A stretch of DNA of 64,000 bases from the NCBI RefSeq assembly GCF_016889705.1, contig NZ_CP069526.1, positions 4,898,001 through 4,962,000 on the forward strand. The letters run 5' to 3'. Positions 55,041 through 63,287 of the stretch are shown here, piece by piece (position 1 is the first letter of the stretch; the number at the start of each line of letters is the position of its first letter). This stretch comes from Amycolatopsis sp. FDAARGOS 1241. GTDB taxonomy: Bacteria > Actinomycetota > Actinomycetes > Mycobacteriales > Pseudonocardiaceae. A model generated the notes under the pieces. It saw only the letters and a list, made by a program, of their open reading frames with translations, ran no database searches and was not told where the DNA came from. Both the position numbers and the translations under genes were made by a program.

Positions 55041-56120
55041 ATGAGCGAGCCGCCGGCCTGGCCCGACGGCCTCACCGGCTACGAGTACACGGACCGGGCC
55101 GCCCGCCCACGGCCGCCGCCACAGCGCTGCCGCACGACACAGGCGACTCACAGCGGCGCTACCGCGTCCGGCACCTCACCGGCACCAACGGCAAGGGCAG
55201 CACCACCGGCAGGGCCTCGGCCCCGCTCCGCCACGCCCGCCTGCGCGTGGGCACCTACCCCAGCCGACACCTCGTCGCGGTCGGCGAGCGGGTCCTGATC
55301 GACGGGCGGCCATCAGACCACCTCGACGAGGGCCTGCGGTGCGCAGCGACCGCCGCACAGCGCTGTGGGCTCCGCCCCAGCTGGCGAGGCGCTCACGGCG
55401 GCCGTCTGTGGTGCTCCGCGGTCGAGCAGGTCGACACGGCCGTGGTCGAGCTCGGCACGCTAGGCAGCCGGGACACCACCAACGTCGTCGACGGGGCCGT
55501 AGCCACCGCGACCACTGTGGAACTCGACCACACCGACGTCACCGCTCCGACCCGTGCCCACGCCGCCGCGGAGAAGGCCGAAATCGTCCGACCCGGCGCC
55601 ACGCTCGTGCCAGGCGAGCACGATCCCCCGCGGCGAGAGATCGTCGAGACCCGCGGCCGGGCCGCACCCCTGGTGGCCGGGCGTGACCCGCTCCTGCAGC
55701 ACCACACCGCGACCGCGGCCGGCGCCACGGTGGACCTGCGCACACCCTGGTCCTGTGCACACCCTGGGCGCACCACACCGCGCCGGAAATCGCCGCAACC
55801 GGTCCGCACGCATGCGAGAACACCCTGCTTCACCTTGCGCGCCACCGAGGCCCTGCGCGGCGCCCTGCTCGGCGCCCTCTGCCGCGTCCGGTCGTGCAAT
55901 CAGCACTCGCCGAGCCCGGGCCCGCCCGCACATGCCGAATTCCCAGGCACCGATCCCGCGCTGGTGCCGGACGTGGCCCACAACCCGGCCTGCGCCGCCG
56001 CGCCGCGGGCCACAGCGCCGAACACTGGTCGCCGGGCCCGCGGACGGCGCTGTGCGCAATACTCGGCCGGCGTACCCCCATGGCTTCCTCGCAGGCCCTG
56101 TGGGCCTCATGGTGGCCGCG
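55041..56120 (+). pseudogene. Decayed FolC-like (folylpolyglutamate/dihydrofolate synthase) gene
   Basis: It starts at an ATG with MSEPPAWPDGLTGYEY, then, after a frame change, VRHLTGTNGKGSTTG (the FolC P-loop TNGKGSTT). Another change gives RLRVGTYPSRHLVAVGERVL (family: RVG.YTSPHL....ER), then TAVVELGTLGSRDTTNVVDG and EKAEIVRPGATLVPGEHDPP, and finally PALVPDVAHNPACAAA (the DGAHNP motif, degraded). The order follows FolC, but with several frameshifts and substitutions. The folD relic upstream suggests a former accessory folate cassette. Confidence 0.65.
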
Positions 56121-56480
56121 GCCCTGCCCGGCACCCGCGCGCTGCCGCCCGAGGCCGACACCGCGCGCACTCGGCGCCCGCACGATCTTCGGTCGCCCAC
56201 CGGTCGACGCACTCGCGCCGGCGGAGCAGAACACCGGCCCCGACGGCACCGTCCTGCGTACCGCGTCCTTCCAGCTCACCGGGCCAGTACGGCCAGCCCG
56301 GATGGGCCCGCCCTCGCTCGTGGTGCAATAACCGTAGTCCAAGACGTTCTGCAGCACCGCGTCCCCGCCCAGCACGTGGCCGAAACACCGGTCGTGGTCG
56401 ACGGGGTGGTCGGCAGCCGCAGCTCGGCGGCCGCCGGCCAGGCAGCGTAGACGGGGCGCCCTTCTTACCGCCCTCCGCCA
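56121..56480. other. Gap behind the FolC relic
   Basis: No intact gene. Open frames on both strands lack starts and motifs. Confidence 0.3.
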
Positions 56481-56535
56481 GCTGCGGCTGCGGCTGCGGC
56501 TGCGGCTGCGGCTGCGGATACGGATACGGATACGA
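56481..56535. repeat. Compound hexanucleotide tract
   Basis: GCTGCG is repeated about six times (56481-56516), followed directly by about three copies of GATACG (to 56535). The change from GCTGCG to GATACG keeps the 6-bp period. It is a candidate slippage-prone tract outside any intact gene. Confidence 0.85.
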
Positions 56536-56714
56536 GATCACCCCGCACAGCCGCCAGTAGCCCTCGACCTGCCTTGAGGTCTGCCGGCTCCGGAGGGCGG
56601 CAGACCGGTGCGAGCGAGTCAGGCGGCGACGTGGCACCGGCAGGTGATCCTTCTGTGTGGCCTGGTCGGCCGGAGGCGTTTTTCCGGGTGCATTGCCCGC
56701 CGTAGCGGTTCGGG

Positions 56715-57197
56715 CTACGAGTGGGGGTCGTCGACCTTGAGCTGGGCTCCGGGGTCGGCGACAAAGGCGACCAGGAGCTTGGCCTGTGCCGTCGAGCTGG
56801 TGTTTTCGGTGAGGACGTGGTGCGCGCCGGGCGGCTCGATCCAGTTCTGGCCCTGGCGGAAAGTGGTGACGGGTTGGCCTTCCAGTTGACTGCGCACGGT
56901 GCCTTCGAGGACGTAGGCGTAGACGAACGCGTCGCCGTGCCGGTGCGACGCCGCACGTGCGCCGGGCGGGAAGGTGACGATCACTGAGGTGAAGGTCTTG
57001 CCTTGCACATTCGGCAGGGCCTGCTGCAGCAGCGGGGTCAGGGTTTCCGTGGGTGGCTGCGATGCCGTGGCGGGCGGCGGAGCCGTGGCGGCGGTCGGGG
57101 TCGTCCCCGGGGCGGGCTGGTCCGAGGCGGCGCAAGCCGTGGCGCCGGCCAGTGTGGCGACGGCCAGGAGGCCGCCGGCGATCCGCATTCCGATCAT
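56715..57197 (-). CDS. Exported cupin-domain lipoprotein
   Basis: This 160-residue protein has a signal with a lipobox-like ATAC, an Ala/Pro/Thr linker and one cupin domain: VIVTFPPGARAASHRHGDAF (motif 1, H-x-H) and IEPPGAHHVLTENTSSTAQA (motif 2). The ATG at 57197 follows AGGAGA with 6-bp spacing. It lies 14 bp behind the quinone-oxidoreductase-like gene on the same strand and is probably cotranscribed with it. The function of this cupin type is unknown. Confidence 0.85.
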   Translation of the reverse strand: MIGMRIAGGLLAVATLAGATACAASDQPAPGTTPTAATAPPPATASQPPTETLTPLLQQALPNVQGKTFTSVIVTFPPGARAASHRHGDAFVYAYVLEGTVRSQLEGQPVTTFRQGQNWIEPPGAHHVLTENTSSTAQAKLLVAFVADPGAQLKVDDPHS

Positions 57198-57211
57198 GAG
57201 AGGTCTCCTGT

Positions 57212-58132
57212 TCAGCTTTCCGCGACGCGGATGATCGTCTTGCCGGGGGTGCGCTTGCCAGGGGCCAGCGCGGCCGGTGCTTCGGCGAGTGGCGCTACAG
57301 CACCGACCGCCGGTTCGAGCCGTCCGTCCCTCAGCCGCGTGGCGAGGTCGGCGAGCCGGGCACGGTCGGGTTCGACGACGAAGAAGACGGCCCGCCCGTC
57401 CGTGGGCTGGACTTTGGGCGGCATGGCGATGGTGACGAGCGTGCCGCCGGCGCGCACCAGGGCGGCGGAGCGATCGAGGATCTCTCCGCCGATCACGTCG
57501 AACACGACGTCGACTTCGCCGGCGACCTCCAGCTTCTCGGTCTGGAGGTCGATAAAGGTGCCGACGCCGAGCGCGAGCGCCCGGTCCCGGTCAGCGGTCC
57601 GGCCGGTACCGATAACGCGGGCACCGACTTCGCGGGCGAGCTGTACCGCGATCGACCCCACGCCGCCGGCAGCGCCGTGGATCAGGACGGTCTGGCCGGT
57701 GGCCAGGCGGCCGTGGTCGAACAGGCCTTGCCAGGCGGTCAGTCCGGAGATCGGCAGCGCGGCCGCCACGGTGTGGTCGACATCCGCCGGCAGCGGTGCG
57801 AGATTGCGGGCCTCCACCGCGGTGTACTCGGCAAGCGAGCCGTCGCGGAACCAGTCGGCCATGCCGAACACCCGCTGGCCAACACTCAGGCCAGTGGTGC
57901 CGAAACCCACTTCGACCACGACACCCGACAGCTCGTGGCCGGGCACGCTCGGCGTCCTGTCCCGACCCGCGCGATCGGTCCACGTGGCCGACCAGTCGAG
58001 TTCCCCGCGGGTGAAACCCGCGGCGTGCACCCGCACGACGACGTCGTTCTGGGCCGCGCGGGGGTCGGGCAGGTCCGTCAGTGAGAGCCCTGCGATACCG
58101 GCGTCCTGGTCCCGAACAGTGATGGCTTGCAT
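57212..58132 (-). CDS. Zinc-independent NADP-dependent oxidoreductase (quinone reductase-like MDR)
   Basis: This 306-residue enzyme has the GroES-like N-terminal domain ending in PGHELSGVVVEVGFG and the nucleotide-binding loop VLIHGAAGGVGSIAVQLARE. No catalytic zinc Cys/His set is present, so it is of the quinone oxidoreductase/enoyl-reductase-like MDR group. The first gene of a two-gene unit with the exported cupin gene. Substrate unknown. Confidence 0.9.
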   Translation of the reverse strand: MQAITVRDQDAGIAGLSLTDLPDPRAAQNDVVVRVHAAGFTRGELDWSATWTDRAGRDRTPSVPGHELSGVVVEVGFGTTGLSVGQRVFGMADWFRDGSLAEYTAVEARNLAPLPADVDHTVAAALPISGLTAWQGLFDHGRLATGQTVLIHGAAGGVGSIAVQLAREVGARVIGTGRTADRDRALALGVGTFIDLQTEKLEVAGEVDVVFDVIGGEILDRSAALVRAGGTLVTIAMPPKVQPTDGRAVFFVVEPDRARLADLATRLRDGRLEPAVGAVAPLAEAPAALAPGKRTPGKTIIRVAES

Positions 58133-58496
58133 GTCAGTCCTTACTGGAAGGGTGATCGATCGAGCGCACCTGCCCGCGAGCGTTTCCTCGTCGTCACGTC
58201 GTGCGTTCTCAGCAGGAAGACGAGGTAGCCCTCCGGGCGTGACAGCTCAAAGGAAATTGAGTTTGTCAGGGTCGATGACCCCGCTGTACGCGGTGCTGAG
58301 ACCGTCTCGGATCTGCACCGTGTCGACGGACTATACGCGGCCCTGCCGATGGAACACGAGAGCGAGCTCGCCACCCACCTCGACGAAAACGACGTGCTCG
58401 GACGCCGACTGGACCTGATCCACCTGCCCGCTGAGCGATATCTCGTAAGCCGCTGTGGGTTGGTTGCCGGTGATCGTCGATCATGGTGTGGCCCAG
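58133..58496. other. Gap with a short plus-strand coding relic
   Basis: A plus-strand frame (about 58270-58470) reads AETVSDLHRVDGLYAALPME and HESELATHLDENDVLGRRLD with good codon bias but no start. It is possibly the remnant of a gene cut by the neighbouring transposase relic. Confidence 0.3.
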
Positions 58497-59245
58497 GTGA
58501 TTTCGGCATTGCGGTCGGCGTGGATTGCCCCGTTCACGGGGTCGGAACCCGGTCGGTTCCGCAAGCTGGTGCGGGTCATGGCGAAACGTGGCGGTGACGA
58601 GACCGGTGGGCGACGGGGCGTCAGCGGCGTTTGACCTGGCCGATCGTGCGCTGCTGGTCGCGACGTACTGGCGGACGAACCTGACGGTGCGCCAGATCGG
58701 CCCGCTGTTCGGGGTGTCGCGTTCCGCGCACACCGGGGAAGCGACACGATCGCACCGCTGCGGGCGCCGGCGGCGGTCGGCAAGCGGCGAATCGACGCGG
58801 TCGCGATCGTGGAGGGCACGCGCGATCACCGGTGTGCGGCACCGTCGAAGAACTACGGGTAGTCGGTGAATGTTCAGATTGCGATCGACGCCGACACCCG
58901 GCTGGTGATCGCCACCGGCGACGCACATCGGGGCAATCGCGACGACCGCACCGTCTACCGCGACTGCGGAATCGAGCACGAGCCGGCGGGCGTCCGGTGA
59001 TGGCCGACGGCGGCTACCAAGGCAACCCGGCCGTGATCATGCTCTACCGCACATCTGGTGACAGCAGCGATCTGCCCGACCGGCAAGCAGACCTCAACGC
59101 CGGTCACCGCAAGACCCGTGCCCGCATCGAGCACCCGCTGGCGCGGATGAATTGCTGGAAGATCCTGCGCCAGCACGCTCAACGACGCCGTGCCCGGCAT
59201 CGCGCACCCGCACAACATCCTCCTCACCGGCTGATCCGCAACACC
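58497..59245 (+). pseudogene. Decayed IS5-group (DDE_4-type) transposase
   Basis: Pieces in different frames keep the transposase order. They are an HTH (LTVRQIGPLFGVSRSA), VNVQIAIDADTRLVIATGDA with the first acidic region, VMADGGYQGNPAVIM (second Asp) and DLNAGHRKTRARIEHPLARM with NCWKILR (catalytic Glu region). Several frameshifts make it inactive. No clear inverted repeats were seen. Confidence 0.65.
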
Positions 59246-59580
59246 AACCCCACCAAACACAAACCAGTCACCAGACTTCCCCAGAGCGCGGCGCGAGCGG
59301 GTCGGTGGACCTGATCGAGCCGTCGGGGCTGGACAAGCCGGGCTCGACTGTCACGCTCTACCTGCTGCCGGCTGTGCCTCGCCGATGACGGCGACGCACC
59401 CGCGGCGGTTGGTGACTCCGACCGCGAGTGCGGGGTGTCGCAGACTTCGCGGGCGCTGGCGGCGCTGATGCACAGCACCCTTGCCCAGCACCGCTCGTCC
59501 CCAGCGCGGAAGCCGGATGGCGGTGATGTCCCGCTCCGCCGCGCCGAAGACGCTCACTTCCCCTAGCCGGTTGGGCCCCG
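59246..59580. other. Gap, no gene assigned
   Basis: Competing open frames on both strands occur around 59380-59570. Neither has a start or a domain I recognise. Confidence 0.3.
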
Positions 59581-59940
59581 TCATCCCGGACCATCGGGAT
59601 GGGCGAGGTCGTAGGCACGGGAGACCTTCCGGGGGACCACCATCCGCCACGCATCCACGACGAACTCGCGAGCCTCGGCCGGGTCCAGCGCAGCCAGCTC
59701 CGCGTCGACCCAGTTGAACCGCATGTCCGACTCCGACGGCAGCCGGAACTTCCCCGGCTCACCGGCGACGAGCGCGGCCCGCTCCTCCTTCGGGAACGCG
59801 AAACCCATCACCGCCTCGTCAAGGGAGAACGCGACATAAACGATCTGCTTGACCCGGAACTTCAACCGGCCACGCACGTACACCGGGTAGGAGCGCTCAA
59901 GTTCTGAGCCCAGGGCACGGACATCCTCGATCACCGCCAT
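59581..59940 (-). CDS. MmcQ/YjbR family protein (second copy)
   Basis: This 119-residue protein has YjbR-like features: SYPVYVRGRLKFRVKQIVYV, FSLDEAVMGFAFPKEERAAL and the helix with FNWVDAELAALDPAEAREFV. The ATG at 59940 follows GGAGGTGTGTC. It is divergent in sequence from the member at 18494-18925. Function is not established for the family. Encoded alone. Confidence 0.8.
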   Translation of the reverse strand: MAVIEDVRALGSELERSYPVYVRGRLKFRVKQIVYVAFSLDEAVMGFAFPKEERAALVAGEPGKFRLPSESDMRFNWVDAELAALDPAEAREFVVDAWRMVVPRKVSRAYDLAHPDGPG

Positions 59941-60408
59941 GACACACCTCCTCACCCCGACGACGAGACTGCCAGATCGGCGCAGTGCACGGGGTCGCCC
60001 GCATCACCAGGGTGCCCCGATCATCAGGTACAGAGTGCCCACCGCGGCAACAGTTCGGACCCGCAACGTCGCACTCGGCGGCCAGCTATTGATGAGACGG
60101 GCTCGATTCAAGTGACTCAGCCGGAGTCCGCCGCGGCCGCATCGCAACTTCGGCGTGTCGCTCCGTAGTTCGACCAGCAGAGACCTCGCCCTTGGTGTCC
60201 CCGTTCGGGGACAGGGGTGTGTTCGCAGACCGCGAAAGGCGCGAGGATCGGTCGGCCGACCTACACGGTGCCCGCGCTGAAGCGGAAGCCGCGCGGATCA
60301 CCGGCCAGGTTCGTCCGGCGGCCAGGCCCACATGGACCACTCGGGCCGAGAAGGAACCCGAAGGGCTTGGTCAGGCTCCCGCCGCCCGACGACAACACCA
60401 AGCCCGCA
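59941..60408. other. Intergenic with a hairpin
   Basis: No gene is supported. TGTCCCC-GTTC-GGGGACA (60196-60213) is a tight 7-bp hairpin about 200 bp after the deacetylase stop and may end the minus-strand catabolic operon. Confidence 0.35.
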
Positions 60409-61338
60409 TTAGCTGTCGTTGTTTGCTCGCCCACTGGCAAACTCGTCCGAATGCTCAGCCCACCAGCGGGCAATATCTACCCTGCGGGCAAACCAGACGC
60501 CCCCCTTGGCCTGGGCATACTCGATGAACTCCCGCAACGCTCCCGTACGTGCCGCCTGTCCCACCAGCCGGGGGTGGAGGCCGATGGACATCATCTTGGG
60601 ACGACCCCGGGAGCCTTCCAGCCACAGTTCGTCAAAGCCGCGCTTCAGGTAATCGAGGAACAGGTTCGGTGAGCGGGTTCCCTGAATGTCGTTGTAGGTC
60701 AACGAGTAGGGCACCACGAGATGCCGAACACCGTTCACCTCGACGTAGTACGGCAAATCGTCGTTGTACGCGTCCGAGTCATACAGAAATCCCCCGTGCT
60801 CCACGACCAACTCTCGCGTGTTGATCGAGGGGCCGTAGCGGCAGTACCAGCCACTCGGGGCTTCGCCCCACGTCTCCTTGAAAGACTCAACAGCCTTCTT
60901 GATCCGGCCGGCTTCTTCCTCGCGCGTCAAGCGCCAGTGCTCTTCCCAGCGCCACCCGTGCCCGAGTAGGTCATGCCCGGCCTCCCGGGCAACGGACGCG
61001 ACCTCCGGATTGCGTTCGAAGGCCACTGCGCAGCCGAAGAACGTGGCTTTGATGTCGTACTCATCGAAGAGGCGAAGCAATCGCCAGACGCCGACCCGGC
61101 TGCCGTACTCGTACATCGACTCTTTGGCCAGGTCCCTCATATGGGCGGGAAAGGCGTAATCCACTTCGGCCAGGCTGTCATTCTCGCCGTCTCCCATCTC
61201 GTGGGAGTATTCGGACCCCTCCTCGTAGTTCACCACGATATTGACGGCCACATTGGCACCATGGGGCCACTGCACCGCCGGTGCTTCTTTGCCGTATCCG
61301 ATCAGATCTCGGCTCAGGTTGCTGGAAATATCTTTCAT
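60409..61338 (-). CDS. Polysaccharide-deacetylase-fold hydrolase, PuuE (allantoinase-like) type
   Basis: This 309-residue protein has the NodB-like fold of the cofactor-independent PuuE group: VNIVVNYEEGSEYSHEMGDG near the start, DYAFPAHMRDLAKESMYEYG, LRLFDEYDIKATFFGCAVAF and REAGHDLLGHGWRWEEHWRL. Then follow SGWYCRYGPSINTRELVVEH and the C-terminal MMSIGLHPRLVGQAARTGAL. Length and motifs fit PuuE, which opens the allantoin ring, but the family also contains other amide hydrolases. It is the last gene of a minus-strand unit with an MFS carrier, a cupin and GntR, so it probably acts on the imported compound. Confidence 0.85.
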   Translation of the reverse strand: MKDISSNLSRDLIGYGKEAPAVQWPHGANVAVNIVVNYEEGSEYSHEMGDGENDSLAEVDYAFPAHMRDLAKESMYEYGSRVGVWRLLRLFDEYDIKATFFGCAVAFERNPEVASVAREAGHDLLGHGWRWEEHWRLTREEEAGRIKKAVESFKETWGEAPSGWYCRYGPSINTRELVVEHGGFLYDSDAYNDDLPYYVEVNGVRHLVVPYSLTYNDIQGTRSPNLFLDYLKRGFDELWLEGSRGRPKMMSIGLHPRLVGQAARTGALREFIEYAQAKGGVWFARRVDIARWWAEHSDEFASGRANNDS

Positions 61339-61427
61339 CGACCTCGTATCCTCACTGACGAAATCACGGTCGGCTCACCACGTGACGGGCGCAGCACTGT
61401 CCTCGATCGAACGGCGGAAACGCCTGT

Positions 61428-62858
61428 TCATTTGCCGGATCCGTGAAGCACCTCCAGGGGGACGCGATGGGTTTCCGGCACGAACAGCGCCGCCAGCGCC
61501 AAGCCCAGGTACATCACAGCCACGATGGCGAACACCCAAAACTCACCGACACCTTGCAGGAGAGAGCTGGCGACCAACGGAAGCAGCGCGCCGCCCACAA
61601 AGCCGGTGTTTACGACGACGGCCGTTCCGAAACCACGGACTCGGGTCGGGAACAGCTCTGGCGCCCAAGTCCAGATGGTGGTGTTGACGAGCAGTACGAA
61701 GATCTGGAACAAGAAGCCGAGCACCAGGATGAGCGTGTCACCTTGAGCGAACAGAGCGAAGGCGAGAACGCCGGCCGCGCCGCAGACCGAACCCAGACAA
61801 ACTACGGTCCGGCGAGAAATCGCAAATCCGCCGTACGAGGCGATCGCGCATCCGATGAGGCCGCCGAGGTTCTGCACCATCGTGAAGGCCACGCTGCCCT
61901 GCACCGAATACCCTCGGTTGACCAGCATGATGGGCATGAGCAGGACGACGCTGAACTCGGCACCCCACGCCAGGAATGCCGCGATCCCCAGGGCGATGGT
62001 GCGCCGGCGAAGTGGCCTGGTGAGCACACTCTTCAACGCCTGAAATGCGGAACGCTCGTGCTGCGCGCTCTCCGAGACGGCGACGGTCTGGCTGTCGACG
62101 TAGTGGTGGATGTCGCCACTTCGGAGGCGCAGCCTTCCGGTCGCCAGTCGCGTGAGAGCTTCGTTCGTCTTCTCGATCTTGCCCCGGCTCAGGAGGTAAG
62201 CCGGTGTCTCGGGTAGGTACCGCCTGAAGAAGAAAATCAGGACAGCCGGAAGGCCCAGCAAACCGAAGGCCCACCGCCAGGCGTTGTCGCCGGCGCCGAC
62301 AGCGGAGGCGAGCGGGCCGATCACAAGCAACGTGTAGGCGTAGGCGAGGAACAACCCGACGCCCGCTGAGATCGTGTTGAACAGAGAAACGAATACACCC
62401 CGGACCTTGGTCGGGGTCAACTCCGAGAGGTAGGTGAGCCCAACGGCGATCTCGCCGCCGACCCCGAGGCCGGTCACGATCCGCGTGAGGCCAAGAACGG
62501 CCGAGTTCGGAGCCATCGCCGACAGTACCGAGCCCACGCAGTAGACCCCAAGACTGACGGCCAGCAGGCTCCTGCGACCCAGCATGTCGGCGATCACTCC
62601 GCCGCTGATGCCACCGACGACAATCGCGATGAGACTTACGGTCGAGAGCAACGCCAAAGTGGAGGCATCGATCCCGAGGCTCTTTTCAAGGGAGGGTCCC
62701 AGCGCCGAGAGAATGAGCTGTTCGAACACCTCGAAGAGCCCGCCCAGCACCACGAGGGCGAGCGCAAGATAATGGGTCCTGGTGAGTCCCATGTCGTCGA
62801 TGATCTCACCGAGCGACCTGGGCTTTTGGCTCATGGCGGGCTTGGCGTCGAATGCCAT
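61428..62858 (-). CDS. MFS transporter (metabolite:proton symporter type)
   Basis: This 476-residue protein has 12 predicted TM helices. The loop 2-3 signature is GGVIADMLGRRSLLAVSLGV, the TM4-5 segment is GLTRIVTGLGVGGEIAVGLT, and the loop after TM6 has FFRRYLPETPAYLLSRGKIE. The second half repeats the pattern (GFAISRRTVVCLGSVCGAAG). It resembles the sugar/aromatic-acid symporter group (SP/AAHS). It lies between the cupin and PuuE-like genes and should import the pathway substrate. Confidence 0.92.
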   Translation of the reverse strand: MAFDAKPAMSQKPRSLGEIIDDMGLTRTHYLALALVVLGGLFEVFEQLILSALGPSLEKSLGIDASTLALLSTVSLIAIVVGGISGGVIADMLGRRSLLAVSLGVYCVGSVLSAMAPNSAVLGLTRIVTGLGVGGEIAVGLTYLSELTPTKVRGVFVSLFNTISAGVGLFLAYAYTLLVIGPLASAVGAGDNAWRWAFGLLGLPAVLIFFFRRYLPETPAYLLSRGKIEKTNEALTRLATGRLRLRSGDIHHYVDSQTVAVSESAQHERSAFQALKSVLTRPLRRRTIALGIAAFLAWGAEFSVVLLMPIMLVNRGYSVQGSVAFTMVQNLGGLIGCAIASYGGFAISRRTVVCLGSVCGAAGVLAFALFAQGDTLILVLGFLFQIFVLLVNTTIWTWAPELFPTRVRGFGTAVVVNTGFVGGALLPLVASSLLQGVGEFWVFAIVAVMYLGLALAALFVPETHRVPLEVLHGSGK

Positions 62859-62895
62859 GATTCAACTTCCTGTTTCGAGGGTTGCCGATTGTTCC

Positions 62896-63267
62896 TCAAG
62901 ACACCCTTTTGGCTTGCGTTGACGGCCGCGAAGGCGAGGGGAAGGAGAACACGGAGACGAGGTCCTCGGTTCCGGTGTTCTCCAGCGCGTGCCAGGAAGC
63001 CGCCGGGATGAAGATGGCCTGACCTCGCTCGAAGTCCAGGACTCCCTGGTCGGTGTGCAGTCGACCCACCCCTTGGGCAACGTACATGACCTCGGAAGTG
63101 GCGTGCGCGATGGTTTCCGTCCGGGGCGCCCCTGGTGGGATCGTCGCCACTCCGAGGCAATTTTGAATCTCGGGGACGTTGGTTCCACTCAACAACAGTC
63201 CGTCAGCCGGAGGGTTCGCGGGATCCACGGTGACCTGAACGTACTTTCCCGTGACACTGTCGGTCAT
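62896..63267 (-). CDS. Small cupin-domain protein
   Basis: This 123-residue single cupin has TETIAHATSEVMYVAQGVGR as motif 1, without the usual H-x-H pair, and FIPAASWHALENTGTEDLVS as motif 2. The ATG at 63267 (MTDSVTGKYVQVTV) is behind GAAGGGGAAGC. It lies 20 bp after the GntR stop and 37 bp before the MFS gene. It may be a binding or isomerising enzyme of the same pathway. Confidence 0.85.
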   Translation of the reverse strand: MTDSVTGKYVQVTVDPANPPADGLLLSGTNVPEIQNCLGVATIPPGAPRTETIAHATSEVMYVAQGVGRLHTDQGVLDFERGQAIFIPAASWHALENTGTEDLVSVFSFPSPSRPSTQAKRVS

Positions 63268-63287
63268 GCTTCCCCTTCGAGATATTG

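Noticed and set aside
56715..56960. Cupin lipoprotein as a catalytic dioxygenase
   Set aside because: Only the generic cupin motifs are visible; nothing indicates a reaction.
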